Positions 40,663 to 54,360 of a stretch of DNA of 64,000 bases are shown piece by piece. Where the stretch lies: the NCBI GenBank assembly GCA_035222895.1, contig JAVYIG010000594.1, positions 308,001 to 372,000 on the forward strand, written 5' to 3'. Made by a program: the position numbers and the translations under genes. The number at the start of each line of letters is the position of its first letter. The first letter of the stretch is position 1. This DNA comes from Strongylocentrotus droebachiensis. Taxonomy: Eukaryota > Echinodermata > Echinoidea > Camarodonta > Strongylocentrotidae. Below the pieces are notes generated by a model. It was not told the origin of the DNA. It saw only the letters and a program-made list of their open reading frames with translations, and made no database searches.

Positions 40663-41645
40663 TACAACACGTGTTTCAATGTGAGTTTTTGATATTTAGA
40701 ATTTTACTTAGTGATTTTTCATTATGGACTTAGTTTTTTTTCGATCAAAAAGTGACTAACAACACGTGTTTCTAAGTGAATTTTGACATTTTGAATTTTA
40801 CTTAAATATTTTTAGGAATTATAGACGTTTTGAGTAGTGGATAGGTATTTTTCTTTTGGGAACTGACTTTTAACATGCGTGTCTATGGATTTTTGACTCT
40901 TTGGCTATCTTTCTATGCTTTTAGTTTGACTTTGACTTTCTAAGAAATGTTTACATCACCGTTGTAGGTTGGATCAATATCTATTGTTCGATCAACTAAA
41001 TAAAGGAACGGGTATTTACCCGTACTGTGATCTTTGCATGGCAACGCAGGGAAGCGTATTGTAGCCTGTGTGTAAAAGGTATTGATTTTGTATAGGTCTA
41101 GTGTCTTTTGTAATTGAATTACCTCTTTTCAGCAATAGTACCGTTGTTTCTTATTGATCGTGCATTGACTTTATGAACCTGTCAACAGACTTTCACACAA
41201 CACTTTGATATATTCAGGGCTGTTTTTGGACTCTCTCAAAAACATCAACAATAAAATATTGGAATATTGACGTTTATCAATTATTCAAAAACAATCTCCG
41301 CCATTCCAGGCCAATATGTAATGCTAAAAAATGCAACCAAACAAAAACAGAGGGACAAAAATAGAAAGAAAATGGCCTCCATAGTTTACGGCGTCACTTT
41401 ATATCATGAAAACAAAAAATTAAACAATGATAATGATGAAGCTCGATTCATCTGAAAGCTAATACTAATATCAAATAGCAATTTTTTCATTCATGAAGGG
41501 ACATGCAAACAAGAAAGAAAGAAGAAAATGGCCTCCGAGTCACTGAACTCTAAACCTGCTAAAATGAAATAATTATTTCTCAGCATTGGTATCAAAAAGA
41601 AACGAGATGGGAAAGAATTCTACTCTATTTTCTACCACGCCATGA
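40663..41645. other. Intergenic, nothing recognised
   Basis: 40670-40810 holds a loose repeat (CACGTGTTTC...GAATTTTACTTA twice). The rest is AT-rich with no gene signal. Confidence 0.5.
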
Positions 41646-41647
41646 GC

Positions 41648-41944
41648 ATCCCCCTATACAAATTTCAGTACACTTACATGCGAGCTCGTCAGCGTGCTCG
41701 CCAGTTTACACACGAGCTCGCCACGAGCTCCCCCTTTTACCCACGAGCTCGCCACAGGCTCCCCAGTTTACCCCCCGAGCTCGCCACGAGCTCCCCCTTT
41801 TACCCGCGAGTTCGCCAAGATTTTGTAAGATCGTTACTAGCGTCCTGGAAGCGTGTTACGAGCTTAAAGCCTAAAAAACGATCTTATTAAGCTTACCACG
41901 AGCATAATACGAGTTCGCGACGAACTTAAATTTGTATAGGGGTC
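41648..41944. mobile_element. Foldback/MITE with GAGCTCGCC minisatellite
   Basis: Terminal CCCCCTATACAAATTT and AAATTTGTATAGGGG form inverted repeats. Between them CACGAGCTCGCCACGAGCTC with CCCCTTTTACCC repeats about three times with a period near 60 bp. Produces a spurious plus-strand frame. Confidence 0.7.
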
Positions 41945-43479
41945 ACTATTGTGATCAATACCGGCGCATTCTAAGTGTTCATATTATTATCATTATTAAC
42001 TCTTTATAAGGCGGGGCCTAGGTTGCAACGAACCATATTGCCAGTTCAGAATGCTACAAACTTGTAATCTTCAAATTCCCAAAAGGTTCATTCCATGAAG
42101 AATTTTATGAATTTTTTATTAAATCATATCACATCTAAAGATATGGTCATTTATAAGGAGGGAATTCCATTGCAATTTTACAACTGACAACACTTCTTTT
42201 TTCTGTATATATAATTTCTCTCTCTTTAAAAACAAAGGAGAATAGCACAATCATTCATTTATTCATCGTTATGCAATTGTACAGCTTTTATTCATATTTA
42301 TAGACAGTTGATATATAATTAGTACCAAGTGAATTCAATCAATTCTAAAAATATATAATATATAATCAGCTACAAAATATTGATATTTATTATATACCGC
42401 CATTTACAAATTATAGAAAGATAGATCATTATACAACACAAATCAAATACACGTATACCATTTTTTTTAATGTTGTTGCAACTCTACAGAAGGAATGTTT
42501 TCTACGCATGCTCAGATTGATTTATATAATTCCCTTAACCTGTATGAGGCCAAAACTACACCCCATGACTCGACTACGACTTGATTTTGGAGGGGAAATA
42601 GTTACTTTGTTTTACTTGTAGTTAGACAACTTTTAATCAAAAAAGGCTTTGATTGAAAATTCAAGAATATGTCTGACATCTTACAAAACAAATCAACTTC
42701 TTTTTACAATATGTGATCCTGGGAGGCATTTTTTTTTTTTCTGAAGTTTGTTGTTTCCGAAAATTCTTTCCAAAGGTTTATAATTCTTAAACAAAAGTTA
42801 GCCATACCAGGGGGTGCATAATTCCGAAAAAGCAAAAGGGTTCATAATTCTGAAATGTAGTACCATTAGTGCATAATTCATAGAAATTTGTGGGAAGTGA
42901 AATTTGTTCTTGCATGAAGTTATCATGAGTAAGATAATAACAACTCTACAAATAATAACAATAGTGATAACAATTAACAATAACAATAATAATAATTAAC
43001 AATAACAATGATAGTAATAACAACAATAATACTAATAATAAAAATAATAATAATAATAATAGTAGTAGTAGTGGTAATATAATATTAATAATACATCTAG
43101 CTTAGTGTACATTCAAAATGTGCACATATCCATCCAAAAGGAAAGCTCATAGCACCTACAAAGTACTTTTTATCTTGGTTAACTTAGCCTATTTGGTGCA
43201 ATTAATAAAATAAAATCGCATGGACAAGTTTACCCTAAATATTGAATAAGAAGGAAATAAGGAGATGTAGGGGTTATAGAGTGAAACACAGATGGCGCAG
43301 ATTAATCTCTTTTTCTTGAGTAATAGAATGAAAATTGTTTTTACACATTTTGGTTCCCAAGTGAGTGACCTTTGTCTGTGTAATTACATTACGTTTGATA
43401 ACAGTTGCAAAACACTGATTAAAAGATGGCAGCATTTCTTGCTATCTCAATGAAAAAATCATTTAAGTGCACTTAAATA
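41945..43479. other. Intergenic AT-rich DNA, no gene seen
   Basis: Includes (TAA)/(ACA)-rich simple sequence at 42945-43095. No coding, RNA gene or clear transposon signal. Confidence 0.5.
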
Positions 43480-43725
43480 CACTGTTGTCCATAAGGTTGG
43501 CGAAAGAAACAAATTAATACTTCTTTTCATGAAATGATTGTGATAATTAGATTTATTCTTGATAGATAAAGGTTATATCTTGTCAGAACTTTATTGATCA
43601 ATCTCTACGACTTTAGATCAATATAGGTCTGATAAGATATATACTATCAAGAATAAATCATTTTGTCACAATCATTTAATAAAAAGATGTAAGAAATAAA
43701 TATTCTGACTTTATGGGCAACAGTA
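43480..43725. mobile_element. Tc1/mariner-type MITE (246 bp)
   Basis: Starts CACTGTTGTCCATAAGGTT and ends, reverse-complemented, TACTGTTGCCCATAAAGTC, flanked by TA dinucleotides on both sides. Inner stretches (TGATTGTGATAATTAG / TTTGTCACAATCATTT) continue the inverted symmetry, so nearly the whole element folds back. Confidence 0.8.
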
Positions 43726-46700
43726 TACACATATAGGCACCATTATTTAGGAATAAAGTTAAACTTTACCGGTAGTCATCGACAATTATTCTAGATTACT
43801 TTGTTACCATACTGCCACAAGCAAATGTATAACTGTTTCAGCTAAAATGATGAAACAATACCCTTATGATGTAACAAATAGAAGGGAAAAAAACCCTCTC
43901 TCCTTGTATAAATACATGTATAATGCAACGTTGCTAATATTGATCTTTTGTTTTAAGAAAAGAAAGAGACATCGGTCTATGTTCTACTTGTTTACTTGAA
44001 CCCAACCTTGGGTCTAAAATCACATTTAACGAAAGAAATTCTTAGATCTCAGACTAACTTCTTATCTTAAACCCGACTTTGAACAAAAGCCTAGGGTCAG
44101 CTTTAAATTGTAATACCATAGAATATGGGCCAACATTGAACAAGTACACTTCAAGCTCAGGTTGGTCATGTAAAAACATATGTTACTTTCCAAAACAATT
44201 CAACTTTAAATACGTGCTTCTCATGAAGGAACTTTTTATTTGGATAGCCAATATGGAGAGCAGAATATTGATAGCAAAAAATAATGAGAACATGATTTTG
44301 ATGGCATACATTCTGCCCATGGTTTTGATAGCAAATAATGAGAACATGATTTTGAAAGAGAATGTTGAAAGCATGATTTTTCAAACAAAAAATACAGATA
44401 AAAAACATCAACTTCTAAGTGTTTGTTGTACCAAGACGATTTGGTCAACCATTTGATCTACCACACTGCCACAAAGTACAAAACTCACAATGTTAACCAA
44501 AAAATAACGAAATATTGAAGTTGTCTTTTTGGCACATGCCAAAGCTGACAACATAAAGGCACTTTAACATATGTACAAATAGTCTTCACCATCCTTGCAT
44601 TTTAAAGAAAGCACTCATTTATAAATCCGCATACTAGTATTTTTGATGAAGGAACAAAGAAACACAATTACATATCTCAACATACATTACACATTACAAC
44701 ATTAATGTACATTTGAATGACAGGATAGGATGGAAACCGACAATATCTTACAAACTTTCACATACAGCTCAGGAATAGTTTTTAAAAAGTGTCACTTTCT
44801 CAAACATAACAATGATAGTGATAATATATATCCAAGAAAGTACAAATACTGCTACAATTGTGTGTATATATCATCAACTGGAATTTAAAAAAGCAGTGGA
44901 ATATCTAAGATTGTTACAAGACAGAGACATATACTATCACTGCTGGGCTATTCAAGTTCAAATTGAACTTCTACGCTACATTGTACTTGCCTTTCTTTGC
45001 TAGATTACAGTTTTTTGGAAGGATATATCGGTAGGATAAATAGGAATGCTATCTTCTTATTGACGAATTAAAGATACAGGAATGTTTGCTGCAAAACCAT
45101 CCAATAAAAAGAACACCATTTCTCATCATTACTATAGTTCCTTGAATTTGAAACTTATTTTGAGGCTTTCATTAAATCAATTGGTTTTTCCGCCCATGAC
45201 ACCAATCTGCTTCGCCCCCCCCCCCCACCCCTCCCCCTTGGCACCGCCCTGATACCTCATATATATCGTAGTACATTGTCTCACTCACTCACTCCTTCCA
45301 GCTGTATACTGCGCTTTTACAAGTAGTCATTTCGAGGATGTGGAAGTACTTATATGATAAGTAAATCTACATGAGAAACTCTTTGTCTATTTACATATAC
45401 TTCATATGGGTAGCCACACTTTTACCTGCTGAGTACAAACCATCGTGAAGGCAATTCCCATTTTAAGTATTTAATATATCCATATTGATATTATATAAAA
45501 TATGTATTAGCTAATACTATATACACACCTATCGCTCTTCTAGTCATTTCTATATGTATGTTATTTTCTCTTTCCTTTTTTTCTCTTCTTGGATATCATT
45601 TCTATAAAAACGAAACATTGTGTAAGCAACATCCAATCATTAGTAATTGTGACCTGTAATATGAGCTGCATTCTGTGTCTTTTCTACTCTACCACATGAA
45701 AACTGCCGGGATAAAAACGTGAAGTTCAAAAGACAACAACTTTGATAAGATAGTGCTGAAATGTTATGACGCAAGCATAGCTTACAAGTGCTGATATATA
45801 CCAGTGTAATATGTGATTGAGGTTGATAAAATATATATCAGAATTCAAACATCACTTGTGCATATAATGATTTAATCACATATTTTTTACTTAATTTAGT
45901 GTCATGAGCAAATGTTTTGAAGATTTATGGCAGTTTATGATACAGCAGCAATTCAGAAACAAAATCTGAGAAATCGTAATTTCCAAGAATTATATCTTCA
46001 TCTTCTATTGTTTTTAAGACAATCCTAACAAAATGCAAATTCATGCTCTAAAAAAGAAGAGAAAAAGACAAAATAATAGGGCAGGTCCACGATATATAAT
46101 AATTGGGGTCCCAGATGTTATTGAGTACTATCGTATTAGGAACAAGATTTGACATCAGGATTATCATTTTACTTTATAATTTGTCTACTCTGAGCAGCAG
46201 TAGGGCTTTTCGACAATACAATTATGAAGTAGCGATGTATACTGAAATCTTAGGTGAGATCAGAATTTCAAAAAACGTTATGTATGGGACAAAAATAGTC
46301 TAGAGTTTCCTTATTAATGATACATGTATCTGAAACATGCTTTTTGTCAAAAGTATACGCTGAGAAATTTTTGTTGAAAGCCTAGCCCCTAAATTGATGC
46401 TAAAATCAATTAAAATGATTAAATGGGATTGAGATAAAGAATCACATGTGAAAGATGTTCATGCGTGGGTATATAGTCGTTCATGAAGTAGGCAATTTGG
46501 CGATCACTACATAACACTGAGCCAATGGGTATTACGCTTCTGTGCGTACGTCCTTGTGCTGCCCTCTATATACCCACCCTTGAGCAACTTTAAGGAGCTT
46601 GAGAACTTGCCTCCATTTTGCAAAACATTCTGCAAATGCTAGTAAACTTCTTTATGAAATCCTCTTTCAGGAGTATGGTTCTACTCTTCTATTTTTCAGA

Positions 46701-47353
46701 TTAAATTGAATATCTGACCAAACTATACATGCACAAAATTGAGAAAAGACATTTCCAATATCTAAGTTTGATTTAGTAATTCACAGATTTTGATAATTCA
46801 CATGTGCATCCTTCACATATATGTAATATCAAACGAATGCGATATATATTCAATTACATACATATAGCAAAAATCTGTGTACTTTCCACTGCTTTGGTTG
46901 TTGAAACACATACAGTACTTACAAAACACACACAAACATACTGGAAGACGATTACAGTTGCAAATAATATCGATACTTCTGTTTTTTTGTTTTTTTAATA
47001 GACATGTACCACAGAATAACATTATTAAGCAAAGAGTGGATACACTGCGATGGACTTTATACAAAAAAATATAATCAAGAAAAAAAAGAAGAGATAAATA
47101 TTCATCAATGATTTCTAAATGATAAATTTAACGAGTTACCACTGCTGCAAAGAAGAGCGTGCGAAACGATTAACTATCAGTTCTGGAGTATGGGCCAGCA
47201 TTGGGAATGCGCCCTTCAGATGCTACACTCGGCTCATGCACGGTGGTTGGCAAATGGCAAGTGGGGGGTCGCGCACCACTCCCATAATACAACACACACC
47301 AATATCTGCAGCAGTGGGAACATGGCTTAACTAGACTAAGACCGATCCAGCGC
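43726..47353. other. Probable 3' UTR and flank of the kinase gene; no other gene seen
   Basis: 3.6 kb after (minus-strand sense) the kinase stop codon. AT-rich. A short direct repeat at 44265-44365 (TTGATAGCAAA...TAATGAGAACATGATTTTGA twice), a C-run at 45216-45230 and scattered low-complexity DNA. I cannot place the polyadenylation site. No reliable ORF. Confidence 0.5.
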
Positions 47354-47559
47354 TCAGTCCGCTTCTCGGTAGTTCGGTTCCGTCGACACGAAGTAGTCGT
47401 CCAGGAAGGAGTGGAGGAATTCGAAGGTTGGCCTTTGCTGGGAGTCTTTATGCCAGCATTTCATCATGCACATGTCGTAGAGGGAATCTGGGCAGTTGTT
47501 GGGGCGCGGCATCCTGTAGCCTCTTTCTACCTGCTCTAAAACTTCCATGTTCATCATAC
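47354..47559 (-). CDS. Src-family kinase terminal exon: C-lobe end and regulatory tail
   Basis: 206 bp with acceptor ...TGCTTTAACAG, phase 1 in, ending TGA. It encodes [56 protein letters not shown] and [10 protein letters not shown]. Contains the conserved W-x-K-D-x-x-x-R-P-T-F motif (kinase subdomain XI) and the tail tyrosine four residues from the C-terminus. Two decayed copies of its first half lie just upstream in the intron. Confidence 0.95.
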
Positions 47560-47689
47560 CTGTTAAAGCAGAATTAGAATTCATTTAGAAGTAGAATTGG
47601 AAAAATTTGAAATTTTGAAAATTAGAAAATGGACCCTGGAAAGTAGAAAATGGGCATTGGAAATTGGACATTAAAAATTAAAAATAAGA

Positions 47690-47740
47690 ATCATAATTCT
47701 GTAGCCCCTCTTACAATTCCATGTTTATAATACCTATGGA
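47690..47740 (-). pseudogene. Decayed copy of the terminal kinase exon (copy C)
   Basis: An acceptor-like TTTTTTGTTCCATAG is followed by GTATTATAAACATGGAATTG, reading G-I-I-N-M-E-L and then a stop. It resembles the true exon start G-M-M-N-M-E-V-L; the rest is deleted or unrecognisable, apart from GAGGGGCTACAGA. Confidence 0.65.
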
Positions 47741-48060
47741 ACAAAAAAAATAGAATTCGAAATTGAGAATAGCAAATTGAATTTTGGAATTCCGAAATTG
47801 GAAATTGGAATTTTTAAATGAGGATCAGAATTATTAAAGCAGGGCATTTTTGAGCCTCTTTCCACCTGCTCCAACAATTTCATTTTTATCATACCTAAGG
47901 AATTGAAATTGTAATTTGAGCTGAATTGGAACTGGAAAATGGAAATTGGCAACTGGAAATTGGAAAATGTGTCAATTATGATATTTGGACATTATAAAAT
48001 TGGAAATTCAAATTGTAAATAGGAATTTGAGTTGGAAATTGGAAGTTGGAGGTTAGACAG
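47741..48060. repeat. Degenerate AAATTGGAA simple sequence in the last intron
   Basis: Plus-strand GGAAATTGGAAATTGGAA-type motif repeated with variation from 47580 to 48055, in the same intron as both decayed terminal-exon copies. Confidence 0.75.
47790..47894 (-). pseudogene. Decayed copy of the terminal kinase exon (copy B), potential alternative terminal exon
   Basis: Acceptor ...CAATTCCTTAG then GTATGATAAAAATG, encoding G-MIKMKLLEQVERGSKMPCFN-N-S-D. This aligns over 24 residues with the true exon's [24 protein letters not shown], then diverges, and the frame stays open to a stop near 47735. Frame and acceptor are compatible with splicing from the 48212-48343 exon. Its product would lack the end of the kinase lobe and the tail tyrosine. 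Confidence 0.7.
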
Positions 48061-48209
48061 GATGAGGGTTCTATGACACATGCAACAATTGCTTCACTGT
48101 AAACTTCACCAATGCACCACAGTGCTCCCAACATAAACAGGACTGGATTGCATTTCCTGGTAATGCAACATTGACATAACCTTCAAAAGAGCTGCGCGAT
48201 AAGCTACTA

Positions 48210-49622
<1,413 letters not shown>

Positions 49623-50423
49623 CTACACATGGGTCAAAGGTCAAACATAGGACACTCACTATTTATGACATGATTTAAAAACTACAAATATATTAGTTTT
49701 TCTCTTCCCACTGAAAAAGAAGAGCAAATTTTTTCTTTGCAACACGTTTTTACTCCTCACAGCATGTACATATTGCCATATTTGCATTGAGAACCTTGGC
49801 AGACTTGCTATTAAATGAACATACAACTCTGATAGTGATGGAAAATTTGAATTGATAGGGAAATAATGATGCAGCTTTTGCTTTATGAGTTGCCAATGTG
49901 AAGATCTGAATGCTGTGATGCATAACTTTCCTATAGTAATTGTTTGCAATAATATCAGACCAACATTTGGAAATGTAATGAATATGCATCTATTATCCAT
50001 CATTTTAAACTGACTTAACAAAACTTTGACAAAACAATTACGTGTATCTTTAACGAAAGGTCTTTTTTTTCTATGAACACCACATTTTAGTTCCATTGAA
50101 CTGTATTTTTATTTCAAACGACATTTAAACGTAACTTGATATAAAGACCCAATGCCTATAGAACACGCACATTTCTTGTCTCCCTCAAGTGATTTTCGCC
50201 TACACATTTACTCCATTACATAAAGTAAAGTCCTTATCTTATGTTTCCCTCACCCAAAGATTCTCAGAGAGACTAGGGTGTATTTCTTGCTGGGACTACA
50301 GGTTTGGCTAGTGCAGACTTGTACACCCATTAATGGTTTTCACCACATCTGGTGTCAGCGAATCATGGCCTTTTGCACATGGAAACTGACGTCCCTCTCC
50401 CTTTAAATGACAAGATGACATAC
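49623..50423 (-). other. Kinase intron, nothing else seen
   Basis: About 800 bp of AT-rich intron without exon or transposon signal. Confidence 0.6.
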
Positions 50424-50537
50424 CTGTGCTCCCATATCTACAAGCTGTGGTAGTTTGAGATGTCGGCCGTCTCCGTCTTTAAGGAAATCCAGAAGGCTAC
50501 CGTGTTTCATCAGCTCTGTCACAATGTAGATAGGTTC
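50424..50537 (-). CDS. Src-family kinase exon: hinge and alpha-D/E region
   Basis: 114 bp, phase 0-0, acceptor ...TCCTCTAG, donor GTATGT. It encodes [20 protein letters not shown] and [18 protein letters not shown]. The gatekeeper is Thr (IVTE), as in Src, which leaves a large ATP pocket (family knowledge). Exon length differs from the vertebrate arrangement: the preceding intron lies just before EPIYIVTE. Confidence 0.95.
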
Positions 50538-51036
<499 letters not shown>

Positions 51037-51477
51037 TTAATTCCTATCATATTCATGTTGAATAGTTGTTAGATGCAAAGACAAGAAGTAAAATTTGTGT
51101 GATTTTGTGCACTATTGCAATCTCCGTGAAATTAAAAGTTTCACAAGTATCAATATTCAACATACATTCCATTGTTCAAGGTCACTATCAATTTATTGGT
51201 AAGATAGCAACAATATATTTGAAAAATATTTGTTTAGGGTTCCTTTTTAAATTCCTTCAATTATCAAAACAATACTATGGTCACTGCTGATTTATTTTTA
51301 AATACCAAGAATTAACTTCAGACATTTCAGAGACTAATTTTTGATTAAACAACAAATATAAACATTCTAACCTGTCTACCATGATTTAACTTCTGTTCCC
51401 CATTTTTTAAGGGGGGGTGGAGAGGGGAAGGAGGAGGAAATAAAAATGACATGCAAAAAGCGTCCTAAATTTTGATA

Positions 51478-51520
51478 CTTTTCCAAACTGTCCTAAACCC
51501 AAGTTTCATGTCTAGGGCTA
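51478..51520 (-). pseudogene. Decayed partial copy of the P-loop kinase exon (copy 2)
   Basis: Plus-strand CCAAACTGTCCTAAACCCAA and GTTTCATGTCTAG echo CCAAACTGTCCTGAACCGAG and GCGTCTAG of the true exon end. Too degraded for a continuous frame. Confidence 0.5.
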
Positions 51521-51608
51521 GCAGCTGAAGTGGTTGTCGTTGTTTGGGGAAGAGTAAGGAGCAGGGAAGGGAGGGAGTGGTTGGAAAGAAATTAATTAAG
51601 AAAGCTTC

Positions 51609-51672
51609 CAACCTTTCCATACTTCCCAAAACTGTCCTGAACCACGTTTGGTGTCTAGTTTCAGTGATTGTT
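51609..51672 (-). pseudogene. Decayed partial copy of the P-loop kinase exon (copy 1)
   Basis: Minus-strand translation S-L-K-L-D-T-K-R-G-S-G-Q-F-W-E-V-W-K aligns with [18 protein letters not shown] of the true exon. A P-loop glycine has become Trp, and the upstream DMWEIPRE part is missing. Confidence 0.75.
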
Positions 51673-51957
51673 ATTTGATGGTTTGTTTGTTCCTCTTTTT
51701 TCCTGCTATCTTTGTATCTTTTTTTTCTTCATTTCATTGAGGGATAGGAAAATGGGAGAGGATATAAACAATTGAAATTCAATTAATGCAATTTATTTCG
51801 CAATATAAAAAAAATTCAATTCAATTTATTTTGCAATAAAAAAATCAAAGTATACAAGGTAGCAGTAAATTTTAACTATATTTACAAAGGTTATATGCAG
51901 AGCTTCCCATGAAGGTTGCGAAAACCTGTAAAGTTGGATCATCCAAACTCTATTTAC

Positions 51958-52113
51958 CTTTCCATACTTCCCCAAACTGTCCTGAACCGAGCTTGGCGTC
52001 TAGTTTGAGTGATTCTCTGGGAATCTCCCACATGTCTTTCCCAAGACCAGCGGTGATTGGGTTCTCCTTAGGACAAGGCACAGACAACGAACAGCACAGT
52101 CCATCAGCAGATT
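51958..52113 (-). CDS. Src-family kinase exon: SH2 end, SH2-kinase linker, glycine loop
   Basis: 156 bp, phase 1-1, acceptor ...ATAG before AATCTGC, donor GTAAAT. It encodes [14 protein letters not shown] (SH2 C-terminus; ADGLC as in Src), [20 protein letters not shown] (linker and kinase start; the Trp preceding E-I-P is the Src W260-equivalent) and [17 protein letters not shown]. The 156-bp length matches the vertebrate Src exon (recalled). Confidence 0.95.
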
Positions 52114-54207
52114 CTATAGGTAAAAAAAAAAGGTTCTACATGTTTAAATAAGAAACAAACAAAGGATTCCACAATGTCATACATGTACATGTATGGTGGT
52201 GTGACCAAAGTTCGCACGTGACCTAAGTTCGCTATCTCAAAAAATCAGTAAGATTACGAAAATCTGATATCACCAATGGAAAGAGGAACATAAAATTACC
52301 CGCAGGTGAAATTTTCTTTGGAATTGGGTATGAAATTGTGAAAATATTGACAAAAGATCGACAAATTTTGCAATATTTTGCGTCCGTTCCGAAAAATGAT
52401 CAACTTACCGATAAGGGTCTGAAAATCTTCAATTTGAGAGCAGATTTCCTCAAAATTGTAACTAAAAAGTGGTACTACATGATTGTATGATATCTTGCCT
52501 TGCAAATTATGATATTACCTTATTTTTGATGGATCACACTTTTTGATAAATCAACTGTAAACCCCCGTGCGTGAAGTTAGGTCTCGTTGTTTTTATGACT
52601 TTTTTAGATGCAGCGCGTACGAATGATCGGACATCAAATTTTTAGATCGCGATATCTCCGAAATCCTTAGACGATAAATTTTCTAGTTGAACCAATCTGT
52701 AGTAAAAAACTTTGCTGTCCATTTGGTAATAATTGAAATAAATAAATTTGTGTAGAATATGAGAAATCATAGTTCAAATATCACATTCTGTAATATGTTC
52801 TTAAATGTCCTTGAACTTTGGTCACCCCTTCATACATACATGTACATGAGAAATCTCTCTTCTTTTTTTTGCATCTCTACCACACATCAACCTTCTCTTT
52901 AAGAGCTGTGTACATGAGAAGAAATGTATCAATGTATTCAAAAGTACCCAAAAGGACAATCCTCTAAATGAAAGTAAACAATAGGAATCTATTACCGGTA
53001 AGTATCCTCTACAACTCTTGAAAGAACACAACATCTCTAATATCACATCTCGCTACCCACAAACTTTCATTTCATTCAAACTTGAAAGAAACATGGTTTA
53101 AAACTTTCAATGCAGCACGTATACGCAGAGTTGTGGATAACGTATGCCTCATAAGCATGGTACACAGGTGTACCAAGGAAAGAAATTAATGACAGCATCT
53201 ATAATTTTACTTTCAGTATCACTTAAAACAAATGACATATTTTCAAAGGGGAATTCTACCCTGATGTTACATGTAATTGTTTTTCTATATAGGAGGACAA
53301 ATATAGAAAAAGCCCTGAGAAAGTTTGAGAAAAATACACAGAATGGTGAGAGAAAAGCAACAAACTTTTACAGTTGTGATCGTTCACATTCAAATTGGCA
53401 ACTCTGTGATTACCCATGTGAGTTCATTTTAAAGGAGAAGCGATGTAAAATTGTTTACAAAATAACCTAAGAAACAGATCAGTTAATGTTTTAGATATGT
53501 TCTACAAAGTGTTTTGATTTGAATAATATTTGAAATCATGAATTATGTAACTAATTTTTGATCTTTTAAAAGTTTTAATTGATTGCACAAGATTGGCAAT
53601 TCTGTAATTACTCATTAGAGTCAATTTTGAAGAAAAAATAATGTGATGTTGTAGTCAAAATGACCTAAGAAATAAATCAGTAAAATATTTTAGATATGTA
53701 TTACAAAATGTTTTCTTTGAAATCATATTAAAAATCATGAATTATGCAATTAATTTAGAGTCAATTTTATAGGAAACGTGATGTGAAGTTGTTTAAAAAA
53801 ATAACCCAAGAAATAGATCAGTAAAAGTTTTAGATATATATGTTCTACAGAATGTTTTCATTTAATTACTTTTGAAATCTATTCATTAAATATTTAGTTC
53901 TTGAAGTTTGTATTGATCACACAAGATTGCCAACTATGTGACTATAGCCTTACCATCAGATCATGTTTCTTTCTACACATAATGACATGAATATTACCAA
54001 AGGAAATTCACAATGCAATTAATTTCCATCTAATTTCAATCCGTCATCGACTGATCAGTGGTTTTATCTTCATCACCTTGAAGCAGCACTTACACTGGAA
54101 GAAGAAGAAGACTGTTACCATACAAATACACTCTAGCAACAACCTATAACATAGGCTCATCAATCACACCTTTTTAATGATTACATATTTTGTTGTTGGT
54201 TACTCAC
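52114..54207 (-). other. Kinase intron, tandem repeat region
   Basis: About 2.1 kb. A loose tandem array occupies 53390-53940. The rest is AT-rich with no exon recognised. Confidence 0.65.
53390..53940. repeat. Diverged tandem repeat, three units of ~150-200 bp
   Basis: Landmarks such as AAGAAA(C/T)AGATCAGTTAA, TTTTAGATATGT and GAGTCAATTTT(G/A)...GTGATGT recur at about 53470, 53665 and 53805. Confidence 0.75.
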
Positions 54208-54360
54208 GTTCGTAATGGTGTACGAGCTCCAGCAATGTCTGGAACTGGCTTCGTTGTGTGATGTAATACCCAGAATCATTGTCCAGCTTCCTAATACGGT
54301 AATGCTTGATGTGCTCTCCTTTACCAGGGTCGTGGTCTCGCACCGAGAGAGAAAATGTAC
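54208..54360 (-). CDS. Src-family kinase exon: SH2 central part
   Basis: 153 bp, phase 1-1, acceptor ...CTCTTCAG, donor GTGAGT. It encodes [40 protein letters not shown] and [15 protein letters not shown]-(R/K)-I-(R/K)-(K/R) is the SH2 beta-D signature; GYYI and L-x-E-L-V-x-H-Y complete the fold. Confidence 0.95.
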
